A DNA stretch of 64,000 nt from Hippopus hippopus (taxonomy: Eukaryota; Mollusca; Bivalvia; Cardiida; Cardiidae), in NCBI GenBank assembly GCA_946811185.2, contig OX328097.1:34557627-34621626 (forward strand). The letters are read 5' to 3'. Positions 1-47,400 of this stretch are shown piece by piece; positions within the stretch are counted from its first letter, which is position 1, and each line of letters starts with the position of its first letter. The notes beneath the pieces are model-generated. The model did not search any database and was not told where the DNA came from. It was given only the letters and a program-made list of their open reading frames with translations. The position numbers were made by a program, and so were the translations under genes.

Positions 1-354
1 TTGCTGTTTACACAATCTTCTGCTTGTGTAAGGGATTCTGTTAAATATCACTTGAATTTTGCCATCAACATAGCTGGAAAGCAAGACCTGAGCCCAAACA
101 GCTTAGCTGTGCCTGGAAGGCTATTGATTCAGTGATTGTGAGTCAAAATTCTGGTTTGGCAAAAGTTCCTAGTTTTCATGAAAATAATAATTGTTAGTCA
201 ATGCAATAGGATTCATTTTTCCTCACTATAAAACAGTATTGTGACTCTGCTTACGTGGAAAAGCAGCCAGTATACCAATTCAATGCCTTGCAAGAACTGG
301 GACGATACTGTAAATGGTCCTAACAACAAAGCAATCAGAAATCAAGCTACTCAC

Positions 355-34496
<34,142 letters not shown>

Positions 34497-34699
34497 TCAC
34501 CTTGATAAAAAAAAAAAGAAATCTTTCATTGACAGGATCCTAGTAACCAAGAACTGAATCCAACTCGACAATATTTATTTTGGCCAAGTCGCCAAACATA
34601 AACATTCACAAAGCAGCTCACACTTTATTACAAAAAAAGAACACCGATGGATCGGTTATACAGAAGGCACTAAAATATTCATCATAACCACTTCAGTCT

Positions 34700-34900
34700 T
34701 ACCTTAAGGTGTTTGATTAGTGATATTACAAACAAAAATTAAGTTAACTGAAATATTTCTAATTTTCATCGCTCGTCGCCATCTTGAATGTGTTAAAAGT
34801 TGCGGGTTCGACTGTTATAATATTACGGAACGTCTACCTTCGGTGTTTCCATCCTTTCCACCCCTGGTAATTAGTCCTACTGATATCTGTGATCATACGT
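34700..34900. promoter_or_regulatory. Possible shared (bidirectional) promoter of PPP4R3 and DDX28
   Basis: Between the two start codons, 34764-34788 carries on the minus strand CAAGATGGCGACGAG, close to the YY1-type element common at metazoan housekeeping starts. The area lacks the dense repeats found on either side. Both first coding exons are preceded by acceptor-like tracts, so leader exons could come from here. Inference only. Confidence 0.35.
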
Positions 34901-35128
34901 GCATGTTTTTTAGGCTTAAAATCTATTCAAGTAAACCATAAGCAGTATCAACTGACGTTCACAACCATTCAAAAATCTTTTTGGGGTGTAAAAAGGTTAA
35001 GTATGTGTGAATTAAGCATTCCGATGATTTGTAACCAGATTTCGCGTTAAAAGACGGTGTGAATTATCATAGCCCAAGTCAGGGTCGATTTCTCATCAAA
35101 ACTTGGGGTTGGGGAATGTATGTTCATT

Positions 35129-35369
35129 TAAAACTTTGGCATAATACCGGAAAACACCCCTCCACTATATCGCGAAAACCCATGAAAATCGTGTGTCTTA
35201 ATAATTTTGATATCTTACGGATTCATTCCGTATACATCAAATACAATATTGGTCTACGGAATAAAGCACAGAATTTCATTAATTTATCTTTTAATTCATA
35301 AAACAATACCACATGTATGCATAGGGCTGTATAGTGGAGGGGCGTTTGCCGGTATTATGCCAAAACTTT
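35129..35369. mobile_element. MITE with about 40-bp inverted ends (family 2)
   Basis: Left ACTTTGGCATAATACCGG..AACACCCCTCCACTATA is mirrored by right TATAGTGGAGGGGCGTTTGC..GGTATTATGCCAAAAC. A diverged second copy lies at 36895-37128. It sits between the two divergent genes. Confidence 0.75.
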
Positions 35370-35497
35370 GAATTGTTGAGTATTAAAAAATGAACATTGT
35401 GCCTGATGCATGAAAATATTCAGTATGATGACATGTTGGCATAAAAGGGGTGAAGAGGAGGATTCGGCAAAAACCTTGAAACAAGTGGAGAGAATGA

Positions 35498-35588
35498 CAG
35501 TCATTTCGACACCCGGTCATTTCGATCAAAATAGGGTTCAAAATGATTAAATAGTGTTGAAATGACTGGGTGTCGAAATGACTGGATA
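35498..35588. repeat. Inverted repeat of about 27-bp arms
   Basis: CAGTCATTTCGACACCCGGT at the left pairs with ACTGGGTGTCGAAATGACTG at the right, with an inner CATTTCGA/GAAATG repeat. The flanks carry several AGATTCGG(C/A)CC motifs (35460-35670). Confidence 0.6.
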
Positions 35589-35763
35589 CCAGTGGAGAAG
35601 ATTCGGACCCAAGAAGATTTGGCCCATATAGAAGAACATTCGGCCCAATTAGAAAAAAGATTCGGCCCCGAATTTAGAATATGTTTATTGTGCTGATATT
35701 GTTATTTTCTTTTATTGTGCCATAACAATAGTCGATTCACCTTCAAAGATCTTTAGTCTAAGA

Positions 35764-35928
35764 TTAACTCTTTACCAAACGACAAAATTTTATACCTGTA
35801 TAAATTGAAAGCACTTGCAGATGACAAAATAAACGTAACTCAAAAATTGAAATTTGTTTTGAGCAGTGTTTTCAGAAGGCCTCTTCCTCTGGGTCGTAAA
35901 AACCAGGGATTGTTTGGTAAAGGGTTAA
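35764..35928 (-). mobile_element. TTAA hairpin MITE lacking its hairpin
   Basis: Both TTAA ends are present (TTAACTCTTTACCAAACG and TTTGGTAAAGGGTTAA) but the central palindrome is deleted; GAAATTTGTTTTGAGCAGTG joins left and right halves. 165 bp. Confidence 0.8.
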
Positions 35929-36894
35929 TGATTGATGCTGTAATTTATACATAGTTTGAAGGAGATTATGCACACATGGTCATTAAGGAATTGTAATTAG
36001 TATGATTAATCTTCTGGTTGTTGTCATACTATTGTACATTTACATATTTTTCCAGTTTTTTTTCCCTAGTTGTTTAAATCTATTGCAATTGTAAGACATT
36101 TCTTCATACTGCCATTTAGATATTGTGAATTTTAGTGGATTATTTATCTGGATTGACTATGAAATGATTTCTATTGAAATTTGAAATCAGACGTATATTT
36201 TTTGTGTATGTTTGTGTGTTTAAGTTCATTGTTGATCTTTGAAAATGTCTGAGTTTTGTTGTTTTTGCATAAAAGTTGTGCCACAGCTTCAGCATGCTGT
36301 AACATGTGATATAATCATGCTGAAACTCAGTTTAGTTCAACTCTTTACAAAATGTCAAAAAGTTAAATGCACTATGAAATATTTAACCAAACTACTCCTC
36401 AGGACTGCAGCTAAGGTTTGTGTCAAGGGGTGACAGGTTATGGTAAATATCAAGTTCAAATAAAAGGGCAAGTAGGGTAAATTGATATGAGATTAAGTGT
36501 AAACGGTGATAGATAGAGATAATGCAGAATAGCGTTTAGCACATTTTTACCTGGCTTTTGTGGCCAGGCCAGAACCTGTCTTTATCCATCACAGAAAATC
36601 ACAATCACTAGCTTAACAGTTCCAATATAAAAAGTTTGAATAAAAATTTTGAACAGTTTTGTTTAAATAATAATAATAATAATAATAAATGAAAATTAAT
36701 AAAAAAGTTGGAATATTTATATTGAAATAATAATAATAAATGAAAAGGAAGTATTTTTAAGGTTGGATTTATGAAGGAAGATCAGGAAGATTTGGATACT
36801 GTAAAACAACGTTGGCCAAATCTTCTCATTTTTGGGGATGAATCTTCTCAAAAATTGATGGTAGGCGTTGGGCCAAATCTCCTTGGGTCTGAAT

Positions 36895-37128
36895 CTTACC
36901 AGGAACTTCCCACTACTGTATAGCGAAAACCCATAAATGAAATTATGCGTCAAAAAATGTGCAGTTTTTTACAGATTCATTCAGAATACAAATAATTACA
37001 TCAAATTGGAATATTGGTCAATGGAGTGAAGCTGAAAAATTCACTCATAAAAGAATGCCACACATTTGCATAGAACAGCATAGTGGTGGGAGTTTGCTGG
37101 TATTATGCCAACATTTTCAGTTTGCATC
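36895..37128. mobile_element. Diverged second copy of the 35129 MITE
   Basis: CCCACTACTGTATAGCGAAA and ATAGTGGTGGGAGTTTGCTG..ATTATGCC keep the ends. Internal CAGATTCATTC and GGAATATTGGTC blocks match the first copy. Confidence 0.6.
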
Positions 37129-37397
37129 ATTTTATTACTTTTTGAAACCAATTTGTTGTAGATCTATGACACTGGCAAAACATTCTATGTAAAATATAAA
37201 TAATCAACTGAATAGAGGTTGAATACACATGGAAAAAAGAAATGCAGTGAAAGAAGAACCAATCGCACCTCTAATATATGCTTTATCTAAAATGTTTTTG
37301 AAAAATGGTATGCAGCAAGACAGAAATACCATTGATGGTAATTTGTAAGCAATAAATATGAATATGTAATTACTGAGTACTTACAAACAAAAGGAAG

Positions 37398-37612
37398 TTA
37401 ACCCATTTACCAATAGATCAGGTGATTTGTATGACCCAGAGGAATGAGAATAAGAAAATATTGTACAAAAAGAAGAGAACGTTTGGAAGCAGTATTTTCT
37501 CCTTTTTCCATATTGTTTCCATCCCTTTCAAAAACAAATCATATCATTTGAGTCATACTCAACTTGTTGTCTTCAAATGTTTCAGTTTGAATCTTTTCAA
37601 TTGGTGAAAGAT
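37398..37612 (+). mobile_element. TTAA hairpin MITE, degenerate
   Basis: TAACCCATTTACCAATAGAT and CAGTATTTTCTCCTTTTTCC match. The left hairpin arm is decayed. Confidence 0.5.
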
Positions 37613-37702
37613 AAGAAAACACACATCTAGGTCCTTCCACATCAACAATACTTTGGACTTGTCCATATCAAGAAGATGTGCAGAGGACACAATTAATATT
37701 GA

Positions 37703-37926
37703 TTAACCTTGTACAACATAACAAAATTTTAGACTGCTCCAAATTCAAAGCATATGCCGATGACATATTAAATTTAGCTTAAATTGTGGTGATTGTCTGT
37801 GAAAGTGTAGAAAACCTCGTGAGAAAAGAAGAAAATGCTGGTTACCAGCATTTTCTTCTTTTCCCACAAGATTTTCAAAAGGCTATTTCCTGAGGGTCAT
37901 TTGAACTCGGGGATTATGTGGTAAAG
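37703..37926 (-). mobile_element. TTAA hairpin MITE, full length
   Basis: TTAACCTTGTACAACATAAC at one end and GATTATGTGGTAAAG at the other. The central palindrome GAAAATGCTGGTTACCAGC is intact. Confidence 0.75.
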
Positions 37927-37959
37927 ATGGAATCGGTCTTTTAAAGGGTCCAAAAAACA

Positions 37960-38070
37960 ATATATTCTTCAAAAAATACAAAATGCTGATAACTAGCACA
38001 GTAAACCACAGTTTCCTCAAAAGCCCCTTTACTTCAGGGTTGTTAAAACTTTGGATTGTTTGGTAAAGTG
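37960..38070 (-). mobile_element. TTAA hairpin MITE, partial
   Basis: AAAATGCTGATAACTAGCA and TTGTTTGGTAAAGTGTGAAA are recognisable. Confidence 0.45.
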
Positions 38071-38328
38071 TGAAATTTGAAGGCTATTGTTGCTAGAATA
38101 TCTCACAAAGTAGCCGAACATGTAGATCCAATATCGGGCTACAAAGAATGTGCAATGACAGTACTCACTCTGATTTTGATCTGTTTTGTCTGCAGGGGTA
38201 GGCTAAGTTGTCTAAAAACAGAATTATATGTACCAGGTTTCATCTAGAGATAAATTTTTCACCTTAACATGTATTATGTGATGTCTAATTTTTGTTGCAA
38301 AAATTGTCCTTTTTTTCTATTTCCAGAA

Positions 38329-38415
38329 ATGCTGACTTGGTGCTGTCTTCGTACCTTGAGGTCCAGTTGTTTTGTTATTCAGTCAAGACAAATTGTTAAC
38401 AGGCAGAGACAACAG
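38329..38415 (+). CDS. DDX28: DDX28 coding exon 1
   Basis: Twenty-nine codons run from ATG 38329 to donor CAG|GTACTT. The peptide MLTWCCLRTLRSSCFVIQSR is basic and hydrophobic, as expected of a mitochondrial targeting sequence. The ATG lies two bases after TTTCTATTTCCAG, a good splice acceptor, so a non-coding leader exon probably lies upstream. The choice of ATG is inferred from phase continuity with exon 2. Confidence 0.7.
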
Positions 38416-41400
38416 GTACTTTCTCTGTCAATTACACCACACTTGTGAAAGGGGCTATTCACATATCTGTATTCATATCATACTTCAAAAGAAATGCTTT
38501 TCATTGAATTCATTAAGGAATTAGTTTTTTTACCATCAGTAGATACGTCCTGTTCTGGTTCTCGTCTGCCTTGTCATCCCCAAGGTGAAGTTGGGGCACA
38601 GATTAGGAGAATGTTTTTTTTTTCTATTTTTTGGAAAGGGTGGGGGGGGGGTTGGTGGTGTCAAATGCATAACAATTCTTTAGTTCTTCACTGCAACCTA
38701 TGTTGTAGGTACTCATTAGAACTGTCTCATTGGGATAATTCTAATGAGTACCCACAACATTATGTTTTACTGAAGGTAATTTTTTTTAGAATTTGATTAC
38801 ACTCTTTTCCACAGGCCTTTAGTCAAAGTCTATTTAGCTGCAACTTAAAGGATACTGAAGGACTTCATTTTTAATCCTGTTTCATTCATAAAGTATCCTC
38901 AGAAATGTGTTGCATATCAAATAAGGATGATCATCATTTTTGTGTCACTTTGAAGATGAATCACTGGGCACAAAAGTAGATAAAGACACTTGCCTATGGA
39001 CAATCCTATAGTTGATTGTATAACAGTACGTACCTTTACCTCCTTGTATGTACTGCTCATAGGATACAGATGGCCAACAGGTACACAAGTTCATTGGACA
39101 GTAAAATCCAAGGTTAACTGTGGACAACAAAGTTTTAGCCTTGTCCAAAGTGTAAGGACTTGCAGACAACAAATGCAACTCAAGACATAAAAATTGTCAT
39201 TCGTAGGGTTAGAAAGCTTTGTGGGAAAAGGAGGAAATATTGGTTACCAGATGTTTCTCCTTTATCCACAATATTTTCAGGTTTGTTATAAGTCGAGATT
39301 GTGTGGGAAATGGTCAAAGCATGTCTTTGGAAACCTCTGATATATTCAGTGCTCTAACCGGGCAGTATCTTAGTAATTTGTGGGTTTTTTCCTTGATTGA
39401 CTAGTTTCCTTAGGTCATAGGTCATAAGAACTCTTTCTTTTCTTTTCAATGTAATTATCTATGTAGGCGTGAGCCAAAGATTATAATTGATTATTTACTA
39501 AACAAAAAAAGTTCAAATTCATCTAAATTAAAAGCATTTGCAGACCACAAATTAAGTTGGCACAAAAAAGGGGATTAATCTTTGAGAGGGTACAAAAGAA
39601 ACCTTGTGGAATGGGAGAAAATTGCTGGTAATGAGTATTTTCTCATTTTCCTACCTGCACCATGTTTTTACAAGTCTGCTTCTTCATGGTTGTGCCAAGC
39701 CCTGGCAGCTTAGTTGGCAGCGTTCCAGGGGTCACTGATTCAATCCCTGGCTCGGCAATTTCTTTCTGAGGATTGATGATAGTAAACGGGATTCATTCCT
39801 CTCTCACCGCTGACCATTGTATCAGTGGTGGTTATGTGGGAAAGCAGCCAGTGGCTTAAAAAGAATATTTTGTGGAGTACAGGTAAAAGAATTTCCAGGA
39901 AAGCATGGATAGGTGTGTTAAACACCATACAATCAATCATCAATCAATCAATCAATCAATCAATTAATCAATCTTCATCATTGTACATAACAGGAGTATG
40001 GAGATAAAGGGTTAATCGTAATTGTAGGCATTTCAAGTGGATGATGATGAGAAGTATCCAAGGATTACAGTGCCACAAAAGATGGTGGAAAACCTGAATA
40101 AACAAAGACAGCGAAAAGCGGAGCAATTGGCTAAGGAAAAGAAACCAGCTCAAAGGAAAGATAACTTAATCATAGCATGCAAGAGAAAGGAGTTTAATCA
40201 CTATGAAGGACAGACCTATAAAGTGTTCGATCCCAAAATGCTTGCATCTTTTGGATGGAAGCATAGGAATTGCCCTGCAGACAGTTTTACAATTTTGGGT
40301 CGAGGCAAAGTTAGTTTTTCTATCCTTATCTCTCATTCTAACAGAAAAAAATGTTCAAACTTCTCTAGAATGTTTAATCCTTTCCTATTTTTATACATTT
40401 TTTTTGTTTTTTCTCGATTTTTTTTTTTTTTTACGTTCAAACATTTGACAGCTTTTAAGAGCATTGAGGGGGAAAGGAATGTCAATGATTGCTTGTAAGT
40501 AGGTCATTTAATTTGTCATTTGCAAACTTTAATGCTTTCAATTTGGACCAGTCTAAAATGTTTTTATTTGGTTAAATTTACCTACACATATTTCCTCTTT
40601 ATTTCAATCTATGTACTTGGCTACAGGATTTGAAACATGTCCTCTGAACACAGAGTAAAGTTTTATTGACTTTTTTCCATTGTCTATGGGTAGTCCTTTG
40701 CTTTGTTAGTGGTTGATGTCATATTGGATTCTGTATCAGGAAATCTTGGTTTGAGTCCTGCTTGTGTTGGTAGTCACTTCGGAGTGGCCTTTGGCAAGGC
40801 ATTCAAGACCCCAAACCTAGCCCTGGAAAAATTAAGGAATGACTTGGCAAAGAGAGCTGTCACTATTATAAGACTGAATAATATGTTAGAAAGTAGTTTT
40901 TAACCAATATATAGTCAACAAATTTTGCACTTATCCAGATTCAAAGATCTGTAGACGACAAAGTCAAAACTGGAATGAGTACTTTTAAGTTCCCTGATTG
41001 GTTAAAAAGCATTGTGAAAAAAGAAGAAAATGCTGGTTAACCATTTATACCTACTTTTCCCACAATGTTTCCAAAGTTTTTTTCCCTCAGGGTTGTTAAA
41101 AACCAGGATTGTATTATCAAGTGTTTAGCCCTTTACCACAATCCCGAGTTTTAACAACTTGTGGGAAAGAGAGAAAATACTGGTTACTAAGATTGTCTGT
41201 ATTTTCCAAATGTTTCCCTGCCCTTTTGAAGACAAATCCCATAATTTGAGCCAGATTGAAATTGTTCTCTGCAAATAGATTAGGATTGGACAAGTAAAAA
41301 ATTTTGCTGTTTGGCAAAGGGTTCATAATCTGTATAAGCTCATAATTCAAAATTAATGTCTTCATGCTTCTCACATTCAAAGTACATGTACATGTATAGA

Positions 41401-44400
41401 GATCTTACAATACTTAAGTTTATTAATGTAGAATCCATCACTTATGGTCAATGAAGTTGATATGATGTTCAAAGATACGGAGCTAGATGAGAGAATTTTG
41501 TTTTTTTTCCAAGAGAGTGGAATGAATCATCCTACAAATATACAGGTTTGTGCGAACATTCAAACCCTTTTCTTTGTGTTGAATTTTGTGTTTCTCATTC
41601 TTCTGCCAAACCACTTACTCCATACAATCCATACAATCAGGTTTTTTGTATTCATCTGTAGTTTAACTCTTTCCCAAATGACAATATTTTAGACGGGTCC
41701 AATTTGAAAGCACTTGCAGACAACAATATTTATATGGCACATGTTATGAGATTTGAGTCAAATAGTCTAGAAAACATCGTGGAAAAAGGAGAAAATGCTG
41801 GTTACCAGCATTTTCTCCTTTTCCCACAGTGTTTTCAAAAGGCCTACTTCTCAGGGTCGTTAAAACTCGGGATTGTGTGGTAAAGGGTTAAGATGTTTAC
41901 CTCATTTCCAAATGACCTAGTGTTTTAACAACCCCGAGAAAAAAAATATGGGATAAGGAGAATCATTAGTTCTCCTTTATACACAATGCTTTCTACTCTA
42001 TCCAAGTCAACTCCTATCATTTGAGCTGCATCAAGTTTTTTCGTCGTAAGATGCATCCAAATTAGGGAAAGTCTAAAGCTCTGTGGTTTGTTAATCCTTT
42101 ACGATATAATCCCAAGTTATAACGATCCTGAAGAGAAAGACATTTGAAAACATTAGGAAAAGGAAAAAATGCTGGTAACCAGCATTTTCTACTTTTCCCA
42201 CAATTTTTACCAACCCTTTGAAAGGCAAATCACACCATTCAGCCACATTAGACTTGTTATAAGCAAACGCTTTTGATATGGACCTGTCTAAAATTTCTGT
42301 TGTTTGGTAAAAAGTTAAAGATCAAAGGTATCCTTCAAAAGAGTATCTTAAGCTATTCCTATAAATGTGATGCTTGTTTTAAGTCCACATCACAGAAGCA
42401 GTTCTCTTGGCTTTGCATTCCAATGGCTGAGTTCAGCAACCTTTCAAATATTACTTCAAACTCTCAATACTAGTATAAGCTATCTGATTGGCTGAGACAG
42501 GATGCTAAGCTATTGACTGCTTTCTTATATGGCTTGCAACACGCGAAAAGGGTCATTTGGACATTTGCGTGCGCAGTCTGAGCAGGCTAATCCGAGACGG
42601 CACTTTACGACTGTATTAGATTTTGTCCTACAGAAAACTTGCACTAAACAGAGAATTACATAAGAATGGAAACTGGCATCTTGGATCAGTCTGCGCGGAA
42701 GCACAGGCTGATCCGAGATGAGACGTTACGCAAACGTCTGAATGCCCCTTTTCGGGTGTTGCAAGCCATATACAAAACAACATTTAGATATAGAGTAGAA
42801 ATGAATCTTTGGAAGAACTACATCAGAGCCAGTATTGGGCCTTTTAGGCTCTGTATAACTAGTTCTTGTTTTATGACCCACCGAGGCTAGCTTAGATATT
42901 TCAACTTTCGTCTCTCAGTCTAAAATGTTTATGTTTTGTATTTGTTGCAGAGTTTAATGTTTCCAGCCATGATAACAAGACAACACATTGCATGTGCTGC
43001 AGAGACAGGTCAGTTTTTACCCCTTACCATATACGATACAATCCATTCTTTTGACAACCTTAATGGGTTTTGAAAACAGTGTGAGAGGAGAAATTGCTGG
43101 TTACCAGCATTTATCCCCTTTCATACAATATTTTCTGCCCATATAAAGACAAATCCCATCATTTGAGCCATATTTGATTTGTCCTTTGCAAATGTTTTGA
43201 ATGTTAGTTGGCAAGACTAAAATTTTTGTCATCTGGTAAACAAATTACAAGGCATAGTGAGTGAAAAATTGAAATAGATAAAAAAATGTGCATATTTTTC
43301 AACACATTTCATCCTGCTAACGGATTCTTAGTCTTGTTGCAACTTCTTTTACTGGATTTAGCAAGGGCAAGGAAAGTCAAAGTTGTTCTTCCAAGCGGAC
43401 CATGCAGTAACGTTATTCTCTTACTTTTTAAGGAGTGGTAATTTGATTTGTCAATCTGACATGTGTAGGACTGTATATATGGTAGTGACAAAAGCGAGGT
43501 AGAGTTGTATTAGCTAAAACTGAAAGTAGAATGGGCAGAGGGCAAGTGTGTATGACAGTATATTTGGTTCAGGTCAAACTGATAACATGGTACAGAGTTA
43601 GCTTGTCGTTACGTGTGATGTATTTGGTTCCGGCCAAAACGATCACAGTAAGCAGTTTCACTTTACAAATCTGCTAAAAAGGATACTTGCAGCAGGCAGC
43701 ATTCTTGGAAAATAAAGATAATCAATATGAATAAAGGTTTAATGAATTAAAAAATATTCTGGCATAAGGAAAAAATATTTTTATTTAGCTATTTCTCTCT
43801 TTTTTTTTTAACAAAATTTTCAAAAGTGTTCTACTGCTAGACAAAAAGTGTCTTCAATGGGAGATAGTTTATGAAGCCTTTGGCTGCATTCCACATGTAC
43901 CATTAATCCCAGGGTTCAGTGAGTCTGAGAAAAGGGGCTTTTTTAAACATGTGAGAAAATAATGGTAAACCAGCTTTTTCTCCATTTACCACCACATTTA
44001 CATGCACTTCCTTTCAAAGAAATGTTCCATCATATGAGACACATTTAACCCTTTACCACACAATCCCGAGTTTTGACGACCCTATTGAAAAGGCCTTTTT
44101 AAAACAATGCGAGAAAAGGAGAAAATGCTGGTAACCAGCTTTTTCTCCTTTTCTCACAATGTTTTCTACCGTTCCAAGGACATAGTTCAGTTTTTTGGTT
44201 ACATTTAATTTGATGTCTTCAGAAGCTTTTAATTTGGAAAAATCTGAAATTTTCTATGTTTGGTAAAGGATTAATTTGTCATCTACAGAGGCTTTTAATG
44301 TATCAGAGCTTAAAACTATGCAGTCTGTAAAGGGTTAATTCACATTACTGTTATACCCTTATGTCTATGTCTGTTGAAGGTAGTGGAAAGACATATGCAT

Positions 44401-47400
44401 ATTTGATACCATGTGTGCAGGATATACTAAAGAGGTATGATGAAGCTCAGATACCAGATGTGAAAAACTCTCCCAGTGTAATTATAGTGATGCCTACAAT
44501 GGAACTAGCCATACAAGTAAAGGTGAGATAGGACTTTGAGCTGTGTTCAGAGAAAAGGGGTTCAGTGTATCTTCATAATGCATTATATCAAGCAAGTCGT
44601 CGCAAAATAGGGATCCATTCTGTCTAAAATGGACTGAATCATAGGCCTTTGACATGCAGAAAGTTAACCTATACCGAAAAGATTTTGACTCATTTTGCAG
44701 ATGCATTAACCCCTCTTTTCACAGAGCTTGGCTCATTTACATGCATTACAGTGCATCCTGGATGCATCCGCAACTATGTTGTCTTGTAAAACTGGGTTTG
44801 ATCCCTGTTGGGGGCATTATTCACATGGGAGTGTCCTCAGGCAAGACACTGCAGAGTCCTAGTTCAGTCTCACTGAAATCCACAGAAGTAATGAACTGTC
44901 ACTGCCGTAGGAAAACTCCTTTAGAACAAACAAATCATTCAGAATTTGGCATGAATGTCACAGAAAAAAAAAAAAACTCTGAAGCTTAAATTTTTCATAG
45001 GTACTTGTTTTAACATTTATGATTGATTGGTCCATTGAATGGTGTTTTATGCTACTTTCACTATTTTTTCAGCTATATAATAGTGACAGCTTGCATGTTT
45101 GTATTTTTCCTGTGTTTCACCAGTACTAAGCTAGGGCTCTCAGGTGTCTTGCCCAAGGACATGCCTGTAGGAAACCCAGTTCACCCAGTGAAGAGTTTTC
45201 ATTTTTAAGTCTCAGGGCCTTCAAGATGTTCGGAAACGCTCAGACAGTTTTTGCTGCAAATATATGTAGTGTTACGTTAAAAAAAGTTACATTACCTTAC
45301 TATGTGCATCAATGTAGGTAATTTGTTTGTGACAAGTTGGAGTTGACTGTTTAGGCAACTGCCGATTTTCTTTTCAATTTATTTGAAAACTAACAACTGC
45401 AGGGTGTAAAAAGTCATTCAGGTCCAGTATTGATAGAATTTAATGATTCAAGGTAATCTTTTGGTAAAAGTTGGAGCTTAGAGAAAGGACTTGTGTTCTA
45501 TTTTATTCTTTTTCTTTTTTTAGCTCACCTGAGCACGAAGTGCTCAGGATGAGCTACTGTGATCATTCACCGTCCGTCAGCGTCCATCCGTCCATCGTCC
45601 GTTCGTCCATTCACATTTCTTTGTTTACACTCTAGCATCTACAAATATTAACCAATTATCACCAAACTTGGTCAAAATATATATGACCATAAGATCTCGG
45701 ATGAGTTCGATTATGGGTCTAATCGGACCTTAACAACTAGAGTTATTTGCCCTTGAATTAGAAAAATTGCTATATTTGACTTTGTTTACACTCTAGCATC
45801 TACAAATATCAACCAATCAGCACCAAACTTGGTCAAAATATATATGACCATAAGATCTCGGATGAGTTCAATTATGGGTCTAATCGGACCAGAAAAACCA
45901 GAGTTATTTGCCCTTGAATTAGAAAAATTGGTATATTTGACTTCGTTTACACCCTAGCATCTACAAATATCGACCAATCAGCGCCAAACTTGGTCATGAT
46001 ATATATGACCATAAGATCTCGGATGATTTCGATTATGGGTCTAATCAAACCAGAACAACTGCCAGGAGTTATTTGCCCTTGAATTAGAAAAATTGGTATA
46101 TTTGACTTTGTTTACACTCTAGCATCTACAAATATCAACCAATCAGCACCAAACTTGGTCAGAATATATGTGACCATAAGATCTCGGATGAGTTCGATTA
46201 TGGGTCAAATCGGACCAAAACAACTGGAGTTATTTGCCCTTGAATTAGAAAAATTGCTATATTTGACTTTGTTTACACTCTAGCATCTACAATTATCAAC
46301 CAATCAGCACCAAACTTGGTCAAAATATATATGACCATAAGATCTCGGATGAGTTCAATTATGGGTCTAATCGGACCAGAAAAACCAGAGTTATTTGCCC
46401 TTGAATTAGGAAAATTGCTATATTTGACTTTGTTTACACTCTAGCATCTACAAATATTAACCAATCAGCACCAAACTTGGTCAAAATACTTATGACCATA
46501 AGATCTCGGTTGAGTTCGATTATGGGTCTAATTGGACCAGAACGATTGGAGTTATTTGCCTTTGAATTAGAAAGTTCTTTAGAATAGTTCTTTGTCCGGA
46601 GCATAACTTGGTCATCTCCAGTCCGATTGACTTGATACTTGGCATTTGTGTTTGTTGCAATAATACGGAGTGCATTGTGAAAGAACCATAACTCAACCTT
46701 GTACTGTCTATGAGTTATTTCCCTTTGATCTTCATTTTTACAGCATTTTTTGCTTGTCCGGAATATAACTTTGTCATCTCTAGCCTGAACATCTTCAAAT
46801 TTGGTATGCATGATTGTTGAAAAATTACGGATTGCAGTGAACAAGAACCATAACTCTTCATAGCACGAATTTTGAGTTATTCCCCCTTTGACCTTCATTT
46901 TTATAGCATTTCTTGCTTGTCCGGAGCAAAACTTTGTCATCTTAAGTAGGAATGACTTGACATATGGTATGCTTATTTGTTGCAATATTTGGAAGTGCAG
47001 TGCACAAGAATTGTAACTCTACCTTGTGCTGTTTTTGAGTTATTTCCCTTTGATCATCATTTTTACAGCATTTAGTGCTTGTCCGGAATATAACTTGTCA
47101 TCTCAAGTCAGAATGACTTCAAACTTGATATGCATGTTTGTTGCAATATTACCAAGTACAGTGCACAAGAACAATAACTCTACCTAGCACGGATTTTGAG
47201 TAATTCCACTTTGATCTTCATTTTTACAGTATTTCTTGCTTGTCTGGAACGGAACTTTGAAGTCTCAATTCAAATTGACTTGAGACTTGGTAAACATGTT
47301 TGTTGCATTACCTGCCTTTTGCAATCATTATACCTCCTTGACAACTGGCGGTGGGACGGGCATATCTTGCGACAATTTGCTGCTCTTGTTTCATTATCAT

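Noticed and set aside
44654..44989. 111-residue plus-strand frame
   Set aside because: It covers a SINE copy and its A-rich tail.
46434..46985. 183-residue open frame on the minus strand
   Set aside because: It lies wholly inside the family E tandem arrays and repeats with their unit period; the composition is low quality and no domain is visible.
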